A stretch of 64,000 bases of DNA from Erythroxylum novogranatense (lineage: Eukaryota; Streptophyta; Magnoliopsida; Malpighiales; Erythroxylaceae), in the NCBI GenBank assembly GCA_029891385.1, contig CM057235.1, positions 19,647,120 to 19,711,119 of the forward strand, written 5' to 3'. Of this stretch, positions 48,559 through 60,264 are shown in pieces. Under the pieces are notes generated by a model that saw nothing but the letters and a program-made list of their open reading frames with translations, ran no database searches and was not told the origin of the DNA. The translations under genes and the position numbers were made by a program. The stretch's first letter is position 1; every line of letters begins with the position of its first letter.

Positions 48559-48642
48559 ACCAACAATAAACCAAAAGCTTATTATTACTACTAAATTAAG
48601 TTATGAACTAACAAAATAAAAAAATGTATATGTAAGAAGATT

Positions 48643-48850
48643 GCTTACCTTTTGTAAATCACTCATAGTAGCCCAACCACTCTCATCTTTAAGTAAAGTT
48701 TCACAAGTGTTATAAACTAAAAAATGGCAAAATAAATAGGAAATATTTGATTTTTAGTATCTTTACTACTATTAGCTAACAAAACCCCATTAAGATTTTT
48801 TTTAAAAAAAACCTTATCTAGCCCCAATATCCTTCTATAATAATCCATTT
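48643..48850 (-). pseudogene. MULE transposase, catalytic N-terminal part
   Basis: On the minus strand the text reads ILGLDKVFF (about 48828-48803, carrying the first catalytic Asp), LNGVLLANSSKDTKNQIFPIYFAIF (about 48795-48722), then CETLLKDESGWATMSDLQK (48705-48649). It ends exactly at an AAAG|GTAAGC splice donor (48648-48643). This matches the MULE core IGLDGxxLKxxxxGxLLxAxxxDxNNQxFPIAxAVVExE...WxFxSDxQKGL. The continuation (LLQAI...) is at 28337-28276. The Athila element therefore sits between an exon end and the next exon. Confidence 0.75.
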
Positions 48851-50439
48851 TACTTTTTTAAAAAAACTCAAAAGCTATATGGAGTTTCACAAAAACTAGT
48901 GTTACTCTAGTGAAAAAAAGATGATTCAACTTTTATCTTTTATGCTGCCAAGATTGAAACTTTATCATAATCTCACAACTTACCATTATCACATCTATGG
49001 CATACTATTTAACAAAAATAGTATTCATATCATATAAACTAATAGGTTAAATTTCAATGATATCTCTAAATATATTAGTAATGAACCACTTCGTCAAGGA
49101 TCTGATGGCTAATGCCTAGGTCTCTCTTGCTCTCCTTTAAAGTTTTTCCTGATATACTATAATACAAAGCTTCGTTGTCATCCTCACTGTTATAAAGTTT
49201 CACTTCATCTACAATATCCTTAGGATAGAATTTGTTACTTATACCATATCAATTCATACCCATAGACTATCTCTCAAATGGATCACCCTCAAAATTTCCT
49301 TTATAATGCACAAGTGTAGTCACGTCTTTTGTCTCTATACTTTAAAAAGAGCAATAATTTTCAGTGAACTATTTTAGGTATTAACTTAGAAATGACTTAC
49401 AAATTTTGTTGTGCTTTTTAAGTAATAACCTTTGATTCATTCATATTTAGTTTACAAGTTTTTTATATTTTTACATTTTCTGTTTAATAATGTAAATTTA
49501 TTAATTCATTCCCATCCCACATTAATGATAGTTTAATTAGTCAATTTATATTTATATTTATAACTAAAATCATTTTCAAATTATTAATAATTGATAATTG
49601 GACTGAACTAATAATATAGATCTAACTTTGAAAGTATCCTATTAACTTTACAAGTAAGATATCAATTTCACACAATATGGTTTGCATGAATTGTTGATAT
49701 ATAAAATTAATAAGCATATGACATGTAATTTAGGGTGTTAGAGAATACCAATAATTACTTTGAATTATACTACACATGGATTCTTATAGTTTAATGTCTC
49801 ATATACATGTATGGTACGTTGAACGAGTGATTTTTCATTAGTTAGGTGATTTAAGGCCTTAAAACGACTGTGATTATGCATGTACATACGGTGTACAACG
49901 AATGATTTGGGCTAGAATGGAGCGTGCACTATTTTGTTATCTAGAACATATTATCCAAAGATAAATTTATGAGTGCATGAGTTTGTTGGCTCAGACAAAT
50001 CAATTGATATCTATCCAAGATAGGTATAAGGTATTGTGCAATATAGTTTATTGTACGTGTTGCATTTATATATTATTTATTTTAAAACTTCTGTATGACA
50101 TTATTTTATATGATAACAACTAGGACAGACCTGGTTCTGGGAAAGGGTAGGAAAGGTACTTATCTAGGTCTCACTCTTGACCTGTAGAAAAGAGAGTGTG
50201 AGCTAAACGAACTCAATGAACGCTAAAATTTTTATTCAAATCATATTTAACTATTTAAATCTTCCTAAAACAAATTCATCTCAATGCGTATAATTCAATA
50301 TTTAATATGAAACATATATACTTCCAGAAATCAAGTTTCTCATATCGTTTTTCAAATAAATAGTGGTGGCATTAAAAATGTCATGAATTTCTTCATGACA
50401 TAGCATATCACTAACTTCTTTGTCACATGGTACCTTGAG
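48851..50439. other. Intergenic, decayed repeats
   Basis: The first 450 bp may contain more of the MULE N terminus on the minus strand (for example NKFYPKDIVDEVKLYNSEDD at about 49245-49190), but I could not match it to a family. The 50110-50230 text resembles the interior of gypsy LTRs (minus strand: AGCTCACACTCTCTTTTCTACAGG). No complete feature is supported. Confidence 0.4.
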
Positions 50440-50654
50440 GCATAAAGTCACAGAGCTAGTTCTGCATCGTTTACTTGCGATTATTACCCACTAGTTACAG
50501 AGTTGTTTCTACATCGCTTACCCATACTAAGATAACTGCTATACAATAGTAATTATGGAGCTTGTTCTATGTCGCTTACCTACAACTGATCAATCACTAG
50601 TTATAGAGCTGCTTTTACATCGTTTGCACGTACGAGGTTAACAGCTATATACAG
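50440..50654. repeat. Minisatellite, left part
   Basis: Degenerate copies of a roughly 55-bp unit (AGAG(C/T)TGGTTCTACATCGCTTACC...GTTA) are arranged as alternating pairs of about 110 bp. The array continues at 60265-60370, and the Angela element splits it. Confidence 0.75.
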
Positions 50655-50659
50655 ATAGT
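50655..50659 (+). repeat. Target-site duplication of Angela-like element
   Basis: ATAGT, repeated at 60260-60264 directly after the 3' LTR. Confidence 0.95.
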
Positions 50660-52467
50660 TGTTAGAGTAGTGCCCTGAAGGCAATCGCCTTTAGCGCATT
50701 TTGTACAAAGTTGTGTACATACTTTATGAATAAATAAAAAAAGGCATATTTCATTAACTTGCTGTTCATTATTTATGAATGGATATTGATCTATAAGCAA
50801 ATTAATGAAGTCCATGATATATGACATAGCATGAAGGAAATTGTGATGTGATCATACTACCGAGATTCCTATCATGTGCAATTATGTCAAGATTCAAATT
50901 ATCCTAGTCATAGGATTACCGAGACCGGACATCGGTGTCCGGAGAGACGGTGCATCTCAAGCTCCTTGATTTGATCAGCGGTGGATCTCAAAACTGTAAA
51001 TATGAGATATTTAGGGTTAAGATGTGGATGCTTACTAGAGGTAGTAAGTACATTGATGACCTGCTATGAGATCATCACATGAATGTCCTATTCTAATGTC
51101 GGTGATAATCTCATCATAGCAATGGTGCAAGTATCCTTAGACTTGAGGTGCTCAAGGATATCTTGATATCTTGATTACGTGCTTTGACTCCATTCCTTGT
51201 TGCCTTACAGAGGTTGCTCATAGGGTGGTGATTGGGTACAGCTTGAGGTATTCGAAGGTAATTGAGTAGCCAATAGAGGATTCACCACTTATGTGATAGC
51301 AGAAGATGATACCCATGGCCTATTGTCAGGGTCATTACTTGGAAGTCTCTGGCCGGAGCATATATGTCATGAAGAATGTCTTCATTGACATATTAAGTAA
51401 TGAGTCCCAGGACAAGAACTGAAATCACTTGGACTAGATTTGACGTAGTCAGTCTAGTAATAGTTGACACATTGCCCATACTCATAACCAAGTGGGGTAT
51501 AGCATGGTGAAAGGATGAATTGCACGGTAATTGTCTATGGAAAGGTTCGTGATATGGTTCATGATGAATACATGTTCATTCGTCAAACCAATTACTTTCC
51601 GGTCAATTGGGGGTCATGATGTGTTGCTAGATACCGCTCATGACTTGCTCAGATTAAGTGTTAATCTAAGTGGCCAACATAACCGGAAACCTAATGGGTC
51701 ACACGCATAAGAATGTCTCGGAGAATTCGTAAAATAGTTTTGGACAGAGTTCCAATATATGGAAAGCAAAAGGATTAAATGGATCCCGATGAGATTGAGA
51801 TATGTCCCGATGAGATCGCGACATCGATATTGCTAAAAATGTTTAGAAGATTTTCCCATACGGGACCGGTGAGTAGGTAGGACCGACCCCAGTGTGACTG
51901 GACCACTTCAGCATTTATATATATATATATATATGTTATACGTGGATGGAAGGGAGGAGAAGCTTATCTTTATTAACTTATATATATATATATAAGGCTA
52001 ACGTGGATCAATGAATCACCACTTAGCATTAAATGTCCTTTAATTGTTAAAAGACTATATGGCTAATGGAAGAAAGAGTGATGATGTTCGTTGGCTTTTA
52101 AAAAGAAAAGAAGAGAGGTTTTTGTAAAAAAAACCTAAGAGAAAGTGTTCTCTCACCAACGATCATCTCTCCTTCTCATCTTCACCAAGCTACTTCTCCT
52201 CCATCATCTTTGGTTTCCAAACTCTCCAAGAACAAGGTAAGATCTAGCAGTCTTTAACTTGTTCTTGCTATTCCCGGGTCAAAGGGTTTGTCCTGGTTAG
52301 GTTCTTCGATCTCTGCGTGGATACCGTTAGAGACGATTTCCTTTGGCCATTATGGTTTGAGTTTGTTGTATAGACACATGAATCCTGGCTTTCGGGAAGG
52401 TCCTGGAATAAAAATTTTTGTTTTCCGCACCGTGGGCATGTGATGCTCACACCGGAATTTTCCTACA
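50660..52467 (+). repeat. 5' LTR of Angela-like element (1,808 bp)
   Basis: Begins TGTTAGAGTAGTGCC and ends TTTTCCTACA. Near-identical to 58406-60259 over most of its length, with small indels and a (TA)n tract at about 51917-51995. Confidence 0.95.
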
Positions 52468-52468
52468 G

Positions 52469-52480
52469 TGGTATCAGAGC
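52469..52480 (+). other. Primer-binding site of Angela-like element
   Basis: TGGTATCAGAGC, complementary to initiator tRNA-Met, lies one base after the LTR. Confidence 0.95.
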
Positions 52481-53573
52481 CACTTGTGTCGTATATAACG
52501 AAGAAACCATGACTAGGTCGGAGTTGTCTATTGCTTGTAACGATGATGCATGTTGATTGTGTGAATTTCGAATTCAGTGTAGAAATATTGTTTTAAAAAT
52601 TTTCTTGCCCAGATATGTTCACAAGATGTTGTTGCATATGTCTGTGGAAGCTCGGAATTTATCAATGTGATTTGATATGATTTTGCTAATTTATTCCCCA
52701 ATATTCTGGTTGCTGTCTTTGTGCACATTTATAAATTCGAGAATAAATTGTAGAATTTTTTTTTTCGGATTTGCTTTCACCAACATGTCTCTAAGATGTT
52801 TATGAATGTCTATGAGAATGGAAAAATGTTTTCGAGGTGATTTACTATTTATTTGAGAATTTATTGTGTGCTGCTGGGAATAACTGTGTTGAGGAACATA
52901 GATTCTACATTGGCTTTGTTACTGAGGTTGGATGAGTTTTTGTTGGAAATAAATCCTGAAACAATTCATGGAACATGTTGTGAACATGTTGTAACCTCTA
53001 TAATTTTCTCATAATTTATTGACATTGTTTCAATGAGTTTTTCAAGCAAAACACAGAGCTTGGCAGTTTTGAGAAAGTTGCTAGAGCTGTTTTGTTTAGA
53101 ATGATAAATTGTGTATTTCTCAATTCCAATGCCTTTGATCATTTTTAATGTGATTAAAAATGTGTTATATTGATGTTGTATGCTTTCCAAATTGAATTTC
53201 TTGAACTTGGGTTTCCAAATATTTTTCGGATGTCAAATGTGTCACATTAGCGTCTCGTTAGTGCATTTCGTTGTCTTGATTATTTTGGCCGTCACAAATT
53301 TTGTGACCAGTTCCGAAGTAATCTTGATAAAATGTAGACTAGCTAGAGATACTTAGGGTGATAGTTTGATATTATCAAATTATTTGGAGATCTGAATGAA
53401 TAAGAGTGTATTCATTGATTTCAAGTTTCATGTATAGTACATTTATACAAGGTAAGCATGATACAATGAAAATGTTTCATTGGTACATCATAATAAAGTG
53501 TATTACACTTGGTATTGTGAATTGGAACTACACGGATTGAGAAATTAGTCGATTAGATAGCAATTCTACATGG

Positions 53574-53730
53574 ATAAGTCGACTAATAAAGATACAAGTC
53601 GACTTGCCCGTGCACTGTAGACGCATAAGTCGACTTGCACAATGGTACAAGTCGACTTGTTCGTGCACAGCTGCATAAGTCGACTTACACACTAGCATAA
53701 GTCGACTTACACATATACAAGTCGACTTAC
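53574..53730. repeat. Array of seven AAGTCGACTT palindromes
   Basis: GTCGAC cores start at 53578, 53598, 53629, 53651, 53679, 53701 and 53721. Six have the full palindrome AAGTCGACTT and the first has AAGTCGACTA. Centre-to-centre spacings are 20, 31, 22, 28, 22 and 20 bp. The flanks alternate between CATAAGTCGACTT and (T)ACAAGTCGACTT. The spacers after the second and fourth copies share CGTGCAC. Confidence 0.95.
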
Positions 53731-54169
53731 AACATGCAAAGGTGGGATGATGGATGATTTTAGGTATAGATTCAATGTGATTGATGAATTGCCCTAAATC
53801 ATTCCAGTTAGTCATGGTGACTATAATCCTACGGCTTGGAGGAGAAGAAGATGAGACCTGAAAACCCTCACACATCATATGAAAACTAACGCCTTCCATT
53901 AATATGGGGAGAACCAGAGTTCTTATAGAGTTGGGTTGTTGGGTAAACCCAAGCTCACTCTATACGGATATGATCGAACCATAAAAATAAGATTTTTGGA
54001 TTAATGGGTCGGTTTTCACTAGAAGCGTTGATTTGTTGAGTGAACTCAAGGTCAACGTGGACAGAGGCGAAATTGGGCAGTGTGCATCAGATGTACGCGC
54101 ATCAAGAGTTGATAACCCAATGTGTGTGCATACATCACGAGTTGATAGCACTAGTCGATAGTTGCATCT

Positions 54170-54353
54170 ATGAAGCAAATGGTATGACCGATACCTGCCG
54201 ATAGATCTAAGGTGGCTTATTGGGTAAACCCAAGGTCATTTTAGTAATGTCGGATATCTATGATGCAATTGGTATGACCGATATCTACCGATTGACCTAA
54301 GGTGGCTTGTTGGGTAAACCCAAGGTCATTTTAGTAATGTCGGATATCGACCC
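54170..54353 (+). repeat. 90-bp tandem repeat in Angela leader
   Basis: GGTATGACCGAT(A)... begins at 54181 and 54271, and both units continue through GGTGGCTT(A/G)TTGGGTAAACCC and AAGGTCATTTTAGTAATGTCGGATATC. Identity is about 90%. Confidence 0.9.
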
Positions 54354-54510
54354 ACTAGGACATTTTGTTATAATGTTTCTTGGATTCGTACTGAGGGTTA
54401 TGGATTCTTTGAAACTAGTGGGAGCCATATGCATGTCATTCAAGTCCTTATGATCATGCATGTAATTCTATCCTAACATTCTTTCTCTCTTTCCCTTTAG
54501 GTTATTGAAG

Positions 54511-55535
54511 ATGACTTCCAGTGTGAACTTGCGCTCGCTTATGGACTCCAACAAATTAACTGGACCCAACTTTCTAGATTGGTGAGAAATCGAGAATTGT
54601 TCTCGGTCGAGGAACTGGATATGTCCTAGATGTTCCACTTCCCGATCCACATCTTTTGATGCTTCGATGAGGATCGAAAGCATATCGTAAGCATCTTAAA
54701 GACAAGTGACATGGCTACCGCATTATGCTTGCCTCGATGTCACCAGAGCTGAAGCGGCGATGAGTCTATGGATGCTAATACCATAGTGTTTCATCTTAGA
54801 GAGTTGTTTGATGAGCAAGCTCGGTCCGAAAGGTTCGAGACCTCGAGGCTACTCTTCACTACTAAGATGACTCGTGTTCATCTGCGGCAAGATGCACCAA
54901 GATGAATGGGTATATTGAGAGGTTGGCCATCTTAGGTTTTGTTATGGATTATGAATTAAGTGTTGACTTAATTCTAGTTGGATTGTCGATAGTTATTCAC
55001 GGTTTGTGTTAAACTATCGGATGAACCAAATATCCACGACAATCCTCGAGTTGATCAATCTGCTTTCGAAAGCGAAGCAATCTATCGAAGGATAGCAAGC
55101 AAGTGCTTATGGTGGACTCTTCTTCCGGTTCAAAGAAAAGAATCTAAAGAAGAAAAGGTCTAAGAAACCAAAAGGAAGTGCAGCCAAGAAGAAAACCAAA
55201 GAGATCGCACTAAAGGAACTTGCTTCCATTGTGGCAAGATCGCCACCGGAGCGGAACTAGAAAGTCTATCTCGAAGAATTGAAGCGAAGAAGGCATCGAT
55301 GCCTCGAGTTCTTCGGTATGTTTGTCATTGAGGTTATCTGCTTCGACCATAACATATGGGTATTAGATACGGTTGTGGCTCACACATATGCAATGATATG
55401 CAGGCCTCGAGAAGCGATGAGCGATTTCATGAAGGAGAACTAGACCTGCGTGTGGGAAATGGAGCAAGAATTGCTGCATTAGCCGTAGGCACTTACTTTT
55501 GTCACTCCCACCGGGCTTGTAATTAAATTGGATGA
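54511..55535 (+). pseudogene. Angela-like gag and protease, frame-broken
   Basis: The ATG at 54511 starts MTSSVNLRSLMDSNKLTGPNF, and the first stop follows within 27 codons. In other frames the gag continues with HLRELFDEQARSERFETSRLLF (about 54800-54860), a basic KKRSKKPKGS-like stretch, and half of a CCHC knuckle (CFHCGKI, about 55222). The protease active site reads WVLDT and then continues one frame over as GCGSHICNDMQ (about 55357-55402), so a one-base loss lies inside the motif. Not functional. Confidence 0.8.
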
Positions 55536-56570
55536 ATGTTATTTTGTACTGTATTAACAAAGAACATATTATGCATTTCTTGTTTATATAGATTTGGTTT
55601 CCATTTGACTTTTAGTAACAATGGTTGTTCTATTAGTTTGAATGGAATGCTTTATGGTACTGGTACATTATGCAATAGAATTTACATATTAGATATGTCA
55701 CATCCAATTATGAATGTCAATGACACGAAAAGACATAAACGAGATAATTTAAAATCAACTTACTTATGGCATTGTCACCTTGGCCATATAAATGAGAGAC
55801 GCATAGCTAAGCTCCATAAGAGGGGTAGTTTAGGGTCATTTGATTATGAATCATATGACACATGCGAATCTTGTTTATTAGGCAAGATGACTAAATTACC
55901 CTTTAAGGAAAGGGTGAACGAGCGATCGAGTATTAGACCTAATACATTCGGATGTATGTGGTCCGATGTCCATCCATGCCGAAGTGGTTGTCTTTACTTC
56001 ATTACCTTTATCGATGATTATTCTCGATATGGGTACCAGATGTCGATGAGATACAAATCAAGCATTTGAAAAGTTCAAACAATTCGAAATGAAGTAGAAA
56101 ACCAACTTGGGAAAAGTATCAAGACATTACGATCGATCGTGGTGGGGAATACTTAGACCAAGAGTTTTGGATTATCTCGTAGATAATGAGATTTTATCTC
56201 AATGGACTCCTCCTTACACACCACAAAGATAATGGTGTGGCGAAAGGAGAAATTGAACCTTGTTAGACATGGTACGATCGATGATGGGCTTTGCAAAGTT
56301 ACCAAAATCCTTTTGGGGTATGCAATCGAGGCAATTTGCTTACTTGTTAAGCGAGTTCCATCAAAGATAGTTGATGTTACTCCATATGAGATGTGGACTA
56401 ACAAAGACCCTATCTTACTCATTTGAAAGTTTGAGGTTGTCCTGTTTATGTGAAGCGGATACGGTCGATAAACTTGATGCAAAATCTGACAAGTGTTTGT
56501 TCAAAGGATATCCTAAAGAAACAATGGGATATCAATTCTACCTTCGAGGAACAAAGGTGTTTGTTTGAAG
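55536..56570 (+). pseudogene. Angela-like pre-integrase and integrase
   Basis: The pre-integrase zinc region LWHCHLGHINERRIAKLHKRG and CESCLLGKMTKLPF is open (55760-55910). The integrase catalytic core follows: SDVHPCRSGCLYFITFIDDYSRYGY (about 55965-56035). Then, in shifted frames, NEVENQLGKSIKTLRS (about 56085-56130), a region where the third acidic residue is expected (about 56235), and CKVTKILLGYAIEAICLLVKRVPSK (about 56290-56370). Several small deletions break the frame. Confidence 0.8.
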
Positions 56571-56734
56571 CATGCTGTCTTTAGAGAAAGAGTTTCTTTT
56601 ACAAGAAGACAATGGGAGCAAAATTGAGCTTGAAGAAGTTCAGATGCTCGAATGACGCAGAACAATCGCTGAACTCAAACTGTGACTCATACGAGATGAA
56701 GTAACAGCTCAACCTTCTACAACACACAAAGTTC

Positions 56735-57985
56735 GTGAGTCACGTGGGGCGCTGTTCCGAGAGATATGGATTTCTCGTGAATGAACAGAATGACGTATTG
56801 CTCATAGAAGACGATGAGCCTACCACCTATGAAGAGGTTCTGAAGAGTTCAGAGTCTGAGAAATGGCTTCATGCCATGCAGGCTGAAATGGATTCCATGT
56901 ATGAAAACCAAGTATGGACTTTGGTTGAGGCACCCGAAGGAATCAAACCCATAGGGTGCAAATGGGTTTTCAAAAAGAAAACCGACATGGATGGTAATGT
57001 AATTACCTATAAAGCAAGGCTTGTGGCTAAAGGTTTTCGTCAAAGACAAGGAGTTGACTACGACGAGACCTTCAGCCCATTAGCAATGCTTAAATCCATT
57101 AGAATACTCCTAGCCATTGCCACTCATTATGATTATGAGATATGACAAATGGATGTGAAGACAACTTTTCTAAATGGAAATCTAGCTGAGGATGTGTATA
57201 TGACACAACCTGAGGGCTTCACCTCCTATGATGGTGAAAAGGTATGCAAGCTTCAGAAATCCATCTATGGATTGAAACAAGCATCCAGGAGTTGGAATAT
57301 CCATTTTGATGAGGTAATCAAAGAGTTTGGTTTCTCACAAAATCCGGATGAACACTGTGTGTATAAGAAGGTTAATGGGACTGCAATCGTATTCCTTATG
57401 CTGTATGTAGATGACATATTATTGCTAAGAAACGATGTCTCTATGCTACAATCAGTCAAGATTTGGTTGTCCAAACAATGTGCCATGAAAGACCTTGGTG
57501 AAGCAACTTATATCCTTGGGATAAAGATTTATAGAGATAGATCAAAAAGGTTGCTTGGTCTTTCACAATCAATGTACATAGACAAGATGCTAAAAAGGTT
57601 TAGCATGGAGCAATCCAAGAGAGGTTACCTTCCCGTGACTCATGAGATAACGCTCTCGAAATCTATGTGTCTTAAGACACAAGATGAGAGGATGCGCATA
57701 AGTATGATCCCGTATGCATCTATGGTAGGATCTATCATGTACGCTATGCTATGTACGAGACCCGATGTATCATATGCTCTAAGTGTTACGAGCAGATACC
57801 AATCGGATCCTGGTGAGGGTCACTGGGTGGCTGTTAAGAATATCCTCAAGTACTTGCGAAGGACTAAGGATGTTTTCTTGATATATAGAGATGGAGATCT
57901 CAAAGTGAGCGGGTATATAGATGCCAGTTTTCAATCTGATAAGGATGATTCCAAATCCCAATCAAAGTTACGTATTCACAATTGA
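56735..57985 (+). pseudogene. Angela-like reverse transcriptase
   Basis: The first part (56735-57145) has TYEEVLKSSESEKWLHAMQAEMDSM, GCKWVFKKKTDMDGNV and ARLVAKGFRQRQGVDYDETFSP. A TGA at 57143-57145 replaces an expected Trp codon. The same frame then continues MDVKTTFLNGNLAEDVYMTQPEGF and the active site LYVDDILLL (about 57400-57425). It runs through the RT tail SKRGYLPVTHEITLSK and CTRPDVSYALSVTSRYQSDPGEGHW to 57985. Except for that nonsense codon this is the best-preserved part of the element. Confidence 0.85.
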
Positions 57986-58392
57986 ATGGCGGGCGATTAG
58001 TTGGAAGAGTTCCAAATAAGAGACGACTGCCGATTCAACGACCGAGGCAGAGTACATTGCCGCTTCAGAAGCATCAAAGGAAGCAGTTTGGATCAAGAAG
58101 TTCATTACTGAACTTGGTGTGGTTCCTAGCTGTAATGGACCCATGCAGTTGTATTGTGACAACAATGGAGCTATTGCGTAGGCGAAAGAACCAAGGTCTC
58201 ATCAACGATCCAAACACGTACTCCGCAGATATCATCTGATCAGGGAGATCATAGGACGAGGTGATGTCCAGATCGAGAGAATTCCCACCGAGCAAAATAT
58301 TGCTGATCCGTTGACAAAGCCATTATCACAAAAGAGTTTTGATTCTCATGTACTCGCCTATGGTATTAGATATCAAGGCGATTGGCTTTAGG
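57986..58392 (+). pseudogene. Angela-like RNase H
   Basis: Out-of-frame pieces read TTADSTTEAEYIAASEASKEAVW (about 58025-58090), FITELGVVPSCNGPMQLYCDNNGAI (about 58097-58175) and HVLRRYHLIREIIGRGDVQIERI...NIADPLTKPL (about 58218-58325). This is the usual copia RNase H order up to the polypurine tract. At least two frameshifts occur. Confidence 0.8.
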
Positions 58393-58405
58393 TCAAGTGG
58401 GAGAT

Positions 58406-60259
58406 TGTTAGAGTAGTGCCCTGAAGGCAATCACCTTTAGCGCATTTTGTACAAAGTTGTGTACATACTTTATGAATAAATAAAGAAAGGCATATTTCAT
58501 TAACTTGTTGTTCATTATTTATGAATGGATATTGATCTATAAGCAAATTAATGAAGTCTATGATATATGACATAGCATGAAGGAAATTGTTATGTGATCA
58601 TACTACTGAGATTCCTATCATGTGCAATTATGTCAAGATCTAAATTATCCTAGTCATAGGATTACCGAGATCGGACATCAGAATCCAAGAGACTAGTACA
58701 TCTCAAGCTCCTTGATTTGATCAGCGGTGGATCTCGAAACCGTAAATATGAGATATTTAGGGTTGAGATGTGGATGCTTACTAGAGGTAGTAAGTACATT
58801 GGATGACTGCTATGAGATCATCACATGGATGTCCTATTCTAATGTCGTTGATAATCTCATAATAGCAATGGTGCAAGTATCCTTAGACTTGAGGTGCTCG
58901 AGGATATCTTGATATCTTGATTACGTGCTTTGACTCAATTCCTTGTTGCCTTACGAGAGGTTGCTCATAGGTTGGTGATTGGGTGCAACTTGAGGTATTC
59001 AAGGTAATTGAGTAGCCAATAGAGGATTCACCACTACGTGATAGCGAAGATGATACCCATAACTTATTATCGTGGTCATTACTTGGAAGTCTCTGGCCGG
59101 AGCATATATGTCATGAAGAATGTCTTCATTGACATATTAAGTAATGAGTCACAGGACAAGAACTGAAATCACTTGGACTAGATTTGACGTAGTCAGTCTA
59201 GTAAGAGTTGACACATTGCCCATACTCATAACCAAGTGGGGTATAGCATGGTGAAAGGACGAATTGCACGGTAATTGTCTATGGAAAGGTTCGTGATATG
59301 GTTCATGATGAATACATGTTCATTCGTCAAACCAATTACTTTTCGGTCAATTGGGGGTCATGATGTGTTGCTAGATACCGCTCATGACTAGCTCAGATTA
59401 AGTGTTAATCTAAGTGGCCAACATAACCGGGAATCTAATGGGTCACGCGCATAAGAGTGTCTCGGAGAATTCGTAAAATAGTTTTGGACAGAGTTCTAAT
59501 ATATGGAAAGCAAAAGGATTAAATGGATCCCGATGAGATCGAGATATGTCCCGATGAGATCGCGACATCGATATTGCTGAAAAACGTTTCCGGAGATTTT
59601 TCCCATACCGAGACCCGGTAGGCCGGTAGGACCGACCCCAGTGTGACTGGACCACTTCAGCATTTATTTATATATATATAATTAATTAATTAAAGAATTA
59701 ATTAATATATATATATATATGTTATATGTGGATGGAAGGGAGGAGAAGCTTATCTTTATTAACTTATATATATATATATATATATAAGGCTAACGTGGAT
59801 CAATGAATCACCACTTAGCATTAAATGTCCTTTAATTGTTAAAAGACTATATGGCTTATGGAAGAAAGAGTGATGATGTTCGTTGGCTTTTAAAAAGAAA
59901 AGAAGAGAGGTTTTTGTAAAAAAAACCTAAGAGAAAGTGTTCTCTCACCAACGATCAACTCTCCTTCTCATCTTCACCAAGCTAGTTCTCCTCCATCATC
60001 TTTGGTTTCCAAGCTCTCCAAAAACAAGGTAAGGTCTAGCAGTCTTCAACTTGTTTTTGCTATTCCCGGGTCAAAGGGTTTGTCCCGGTTAGGTTCTTCG
60101 ATCTCTGCGTGGATACCGTTAGAGACGGTCTCCTTTGGCCATTATGGTTTGAGTTTGTTGTATAGACACATGGATCCTGGCTTTCGGAAAGGTCCCGGAA
60201 TAAAAATTTTTGTTTTCCGCACCGTGGGCATGTGATGCTCACACCGGGATTTTCCTACA
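58406..60259 (+). repeat. 3' LTR of Angela-like element (1,854 bp)
   Basis: Pair of 50660-52467. It is 46 bp longer, mainly from a TAATTAATTAATT-type insertion near 59675-59710 and longer (TA)n tracts. Confidence 0.95.
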
Positions 60260-60264
60260 ATAGT

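Larger units (their letters stand above)
52481..54510 (+). other. Long leader of Angela-like element
   Basis: There is no long open frame in the 2,030 bp between primer site and gag. It holds a cluster of AAGTCGACTT palindromes (53576-53728), a GGGTAAACCC-containing segment found three times (about 53936, 54220 and 54311), and a 90-bp tandem repeat. The length and internal repeats suggest RNA structure or protein binding, but the sequence alone does not show which. Confidence 0.7.
50660..60259 (+). mobile_element. Complete Angela-like Ty1/copia element
   Basis: A 9,600-bp element has 5' LTR 50660-52467, primer site 52469-52480, a 2-kb non-coding leader, gag-pol from 54511 to about 58390, polypurine tract AAGTGGGAGAT (58395-58405), and 3' LTR 58406-60259. 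LTR ends are TGTTAGAG...TTCCTACA. The target duplication ATAGT is perfect. Protein text (NLRSLMDSNKLTGPNF, LWHCHLGHINERRI, LYVDDILLL) is typical of the Angela clade. The copy has many frameshifts and a nonsense codon, so it depends on other copies if mobile at all. Confidence 0.95.

Noticed and set aside
53574..53730. Regularly spaced identical palindromes resemble a small CRISPR array
   Set aside because: The repeated unit is only 10 bp, spacing varies from 20 to 31 bp, spacers are themselves related, and the array lies in a plant retrotransposon leader with no cas genes.
53934..54320. GGGTAAACCC motifs as telomere-like repeats
   Set aside because: The plant telomere unit is TTTAGGG. These copies are isolated within longer 90-bp units and do not form a telomeric array.
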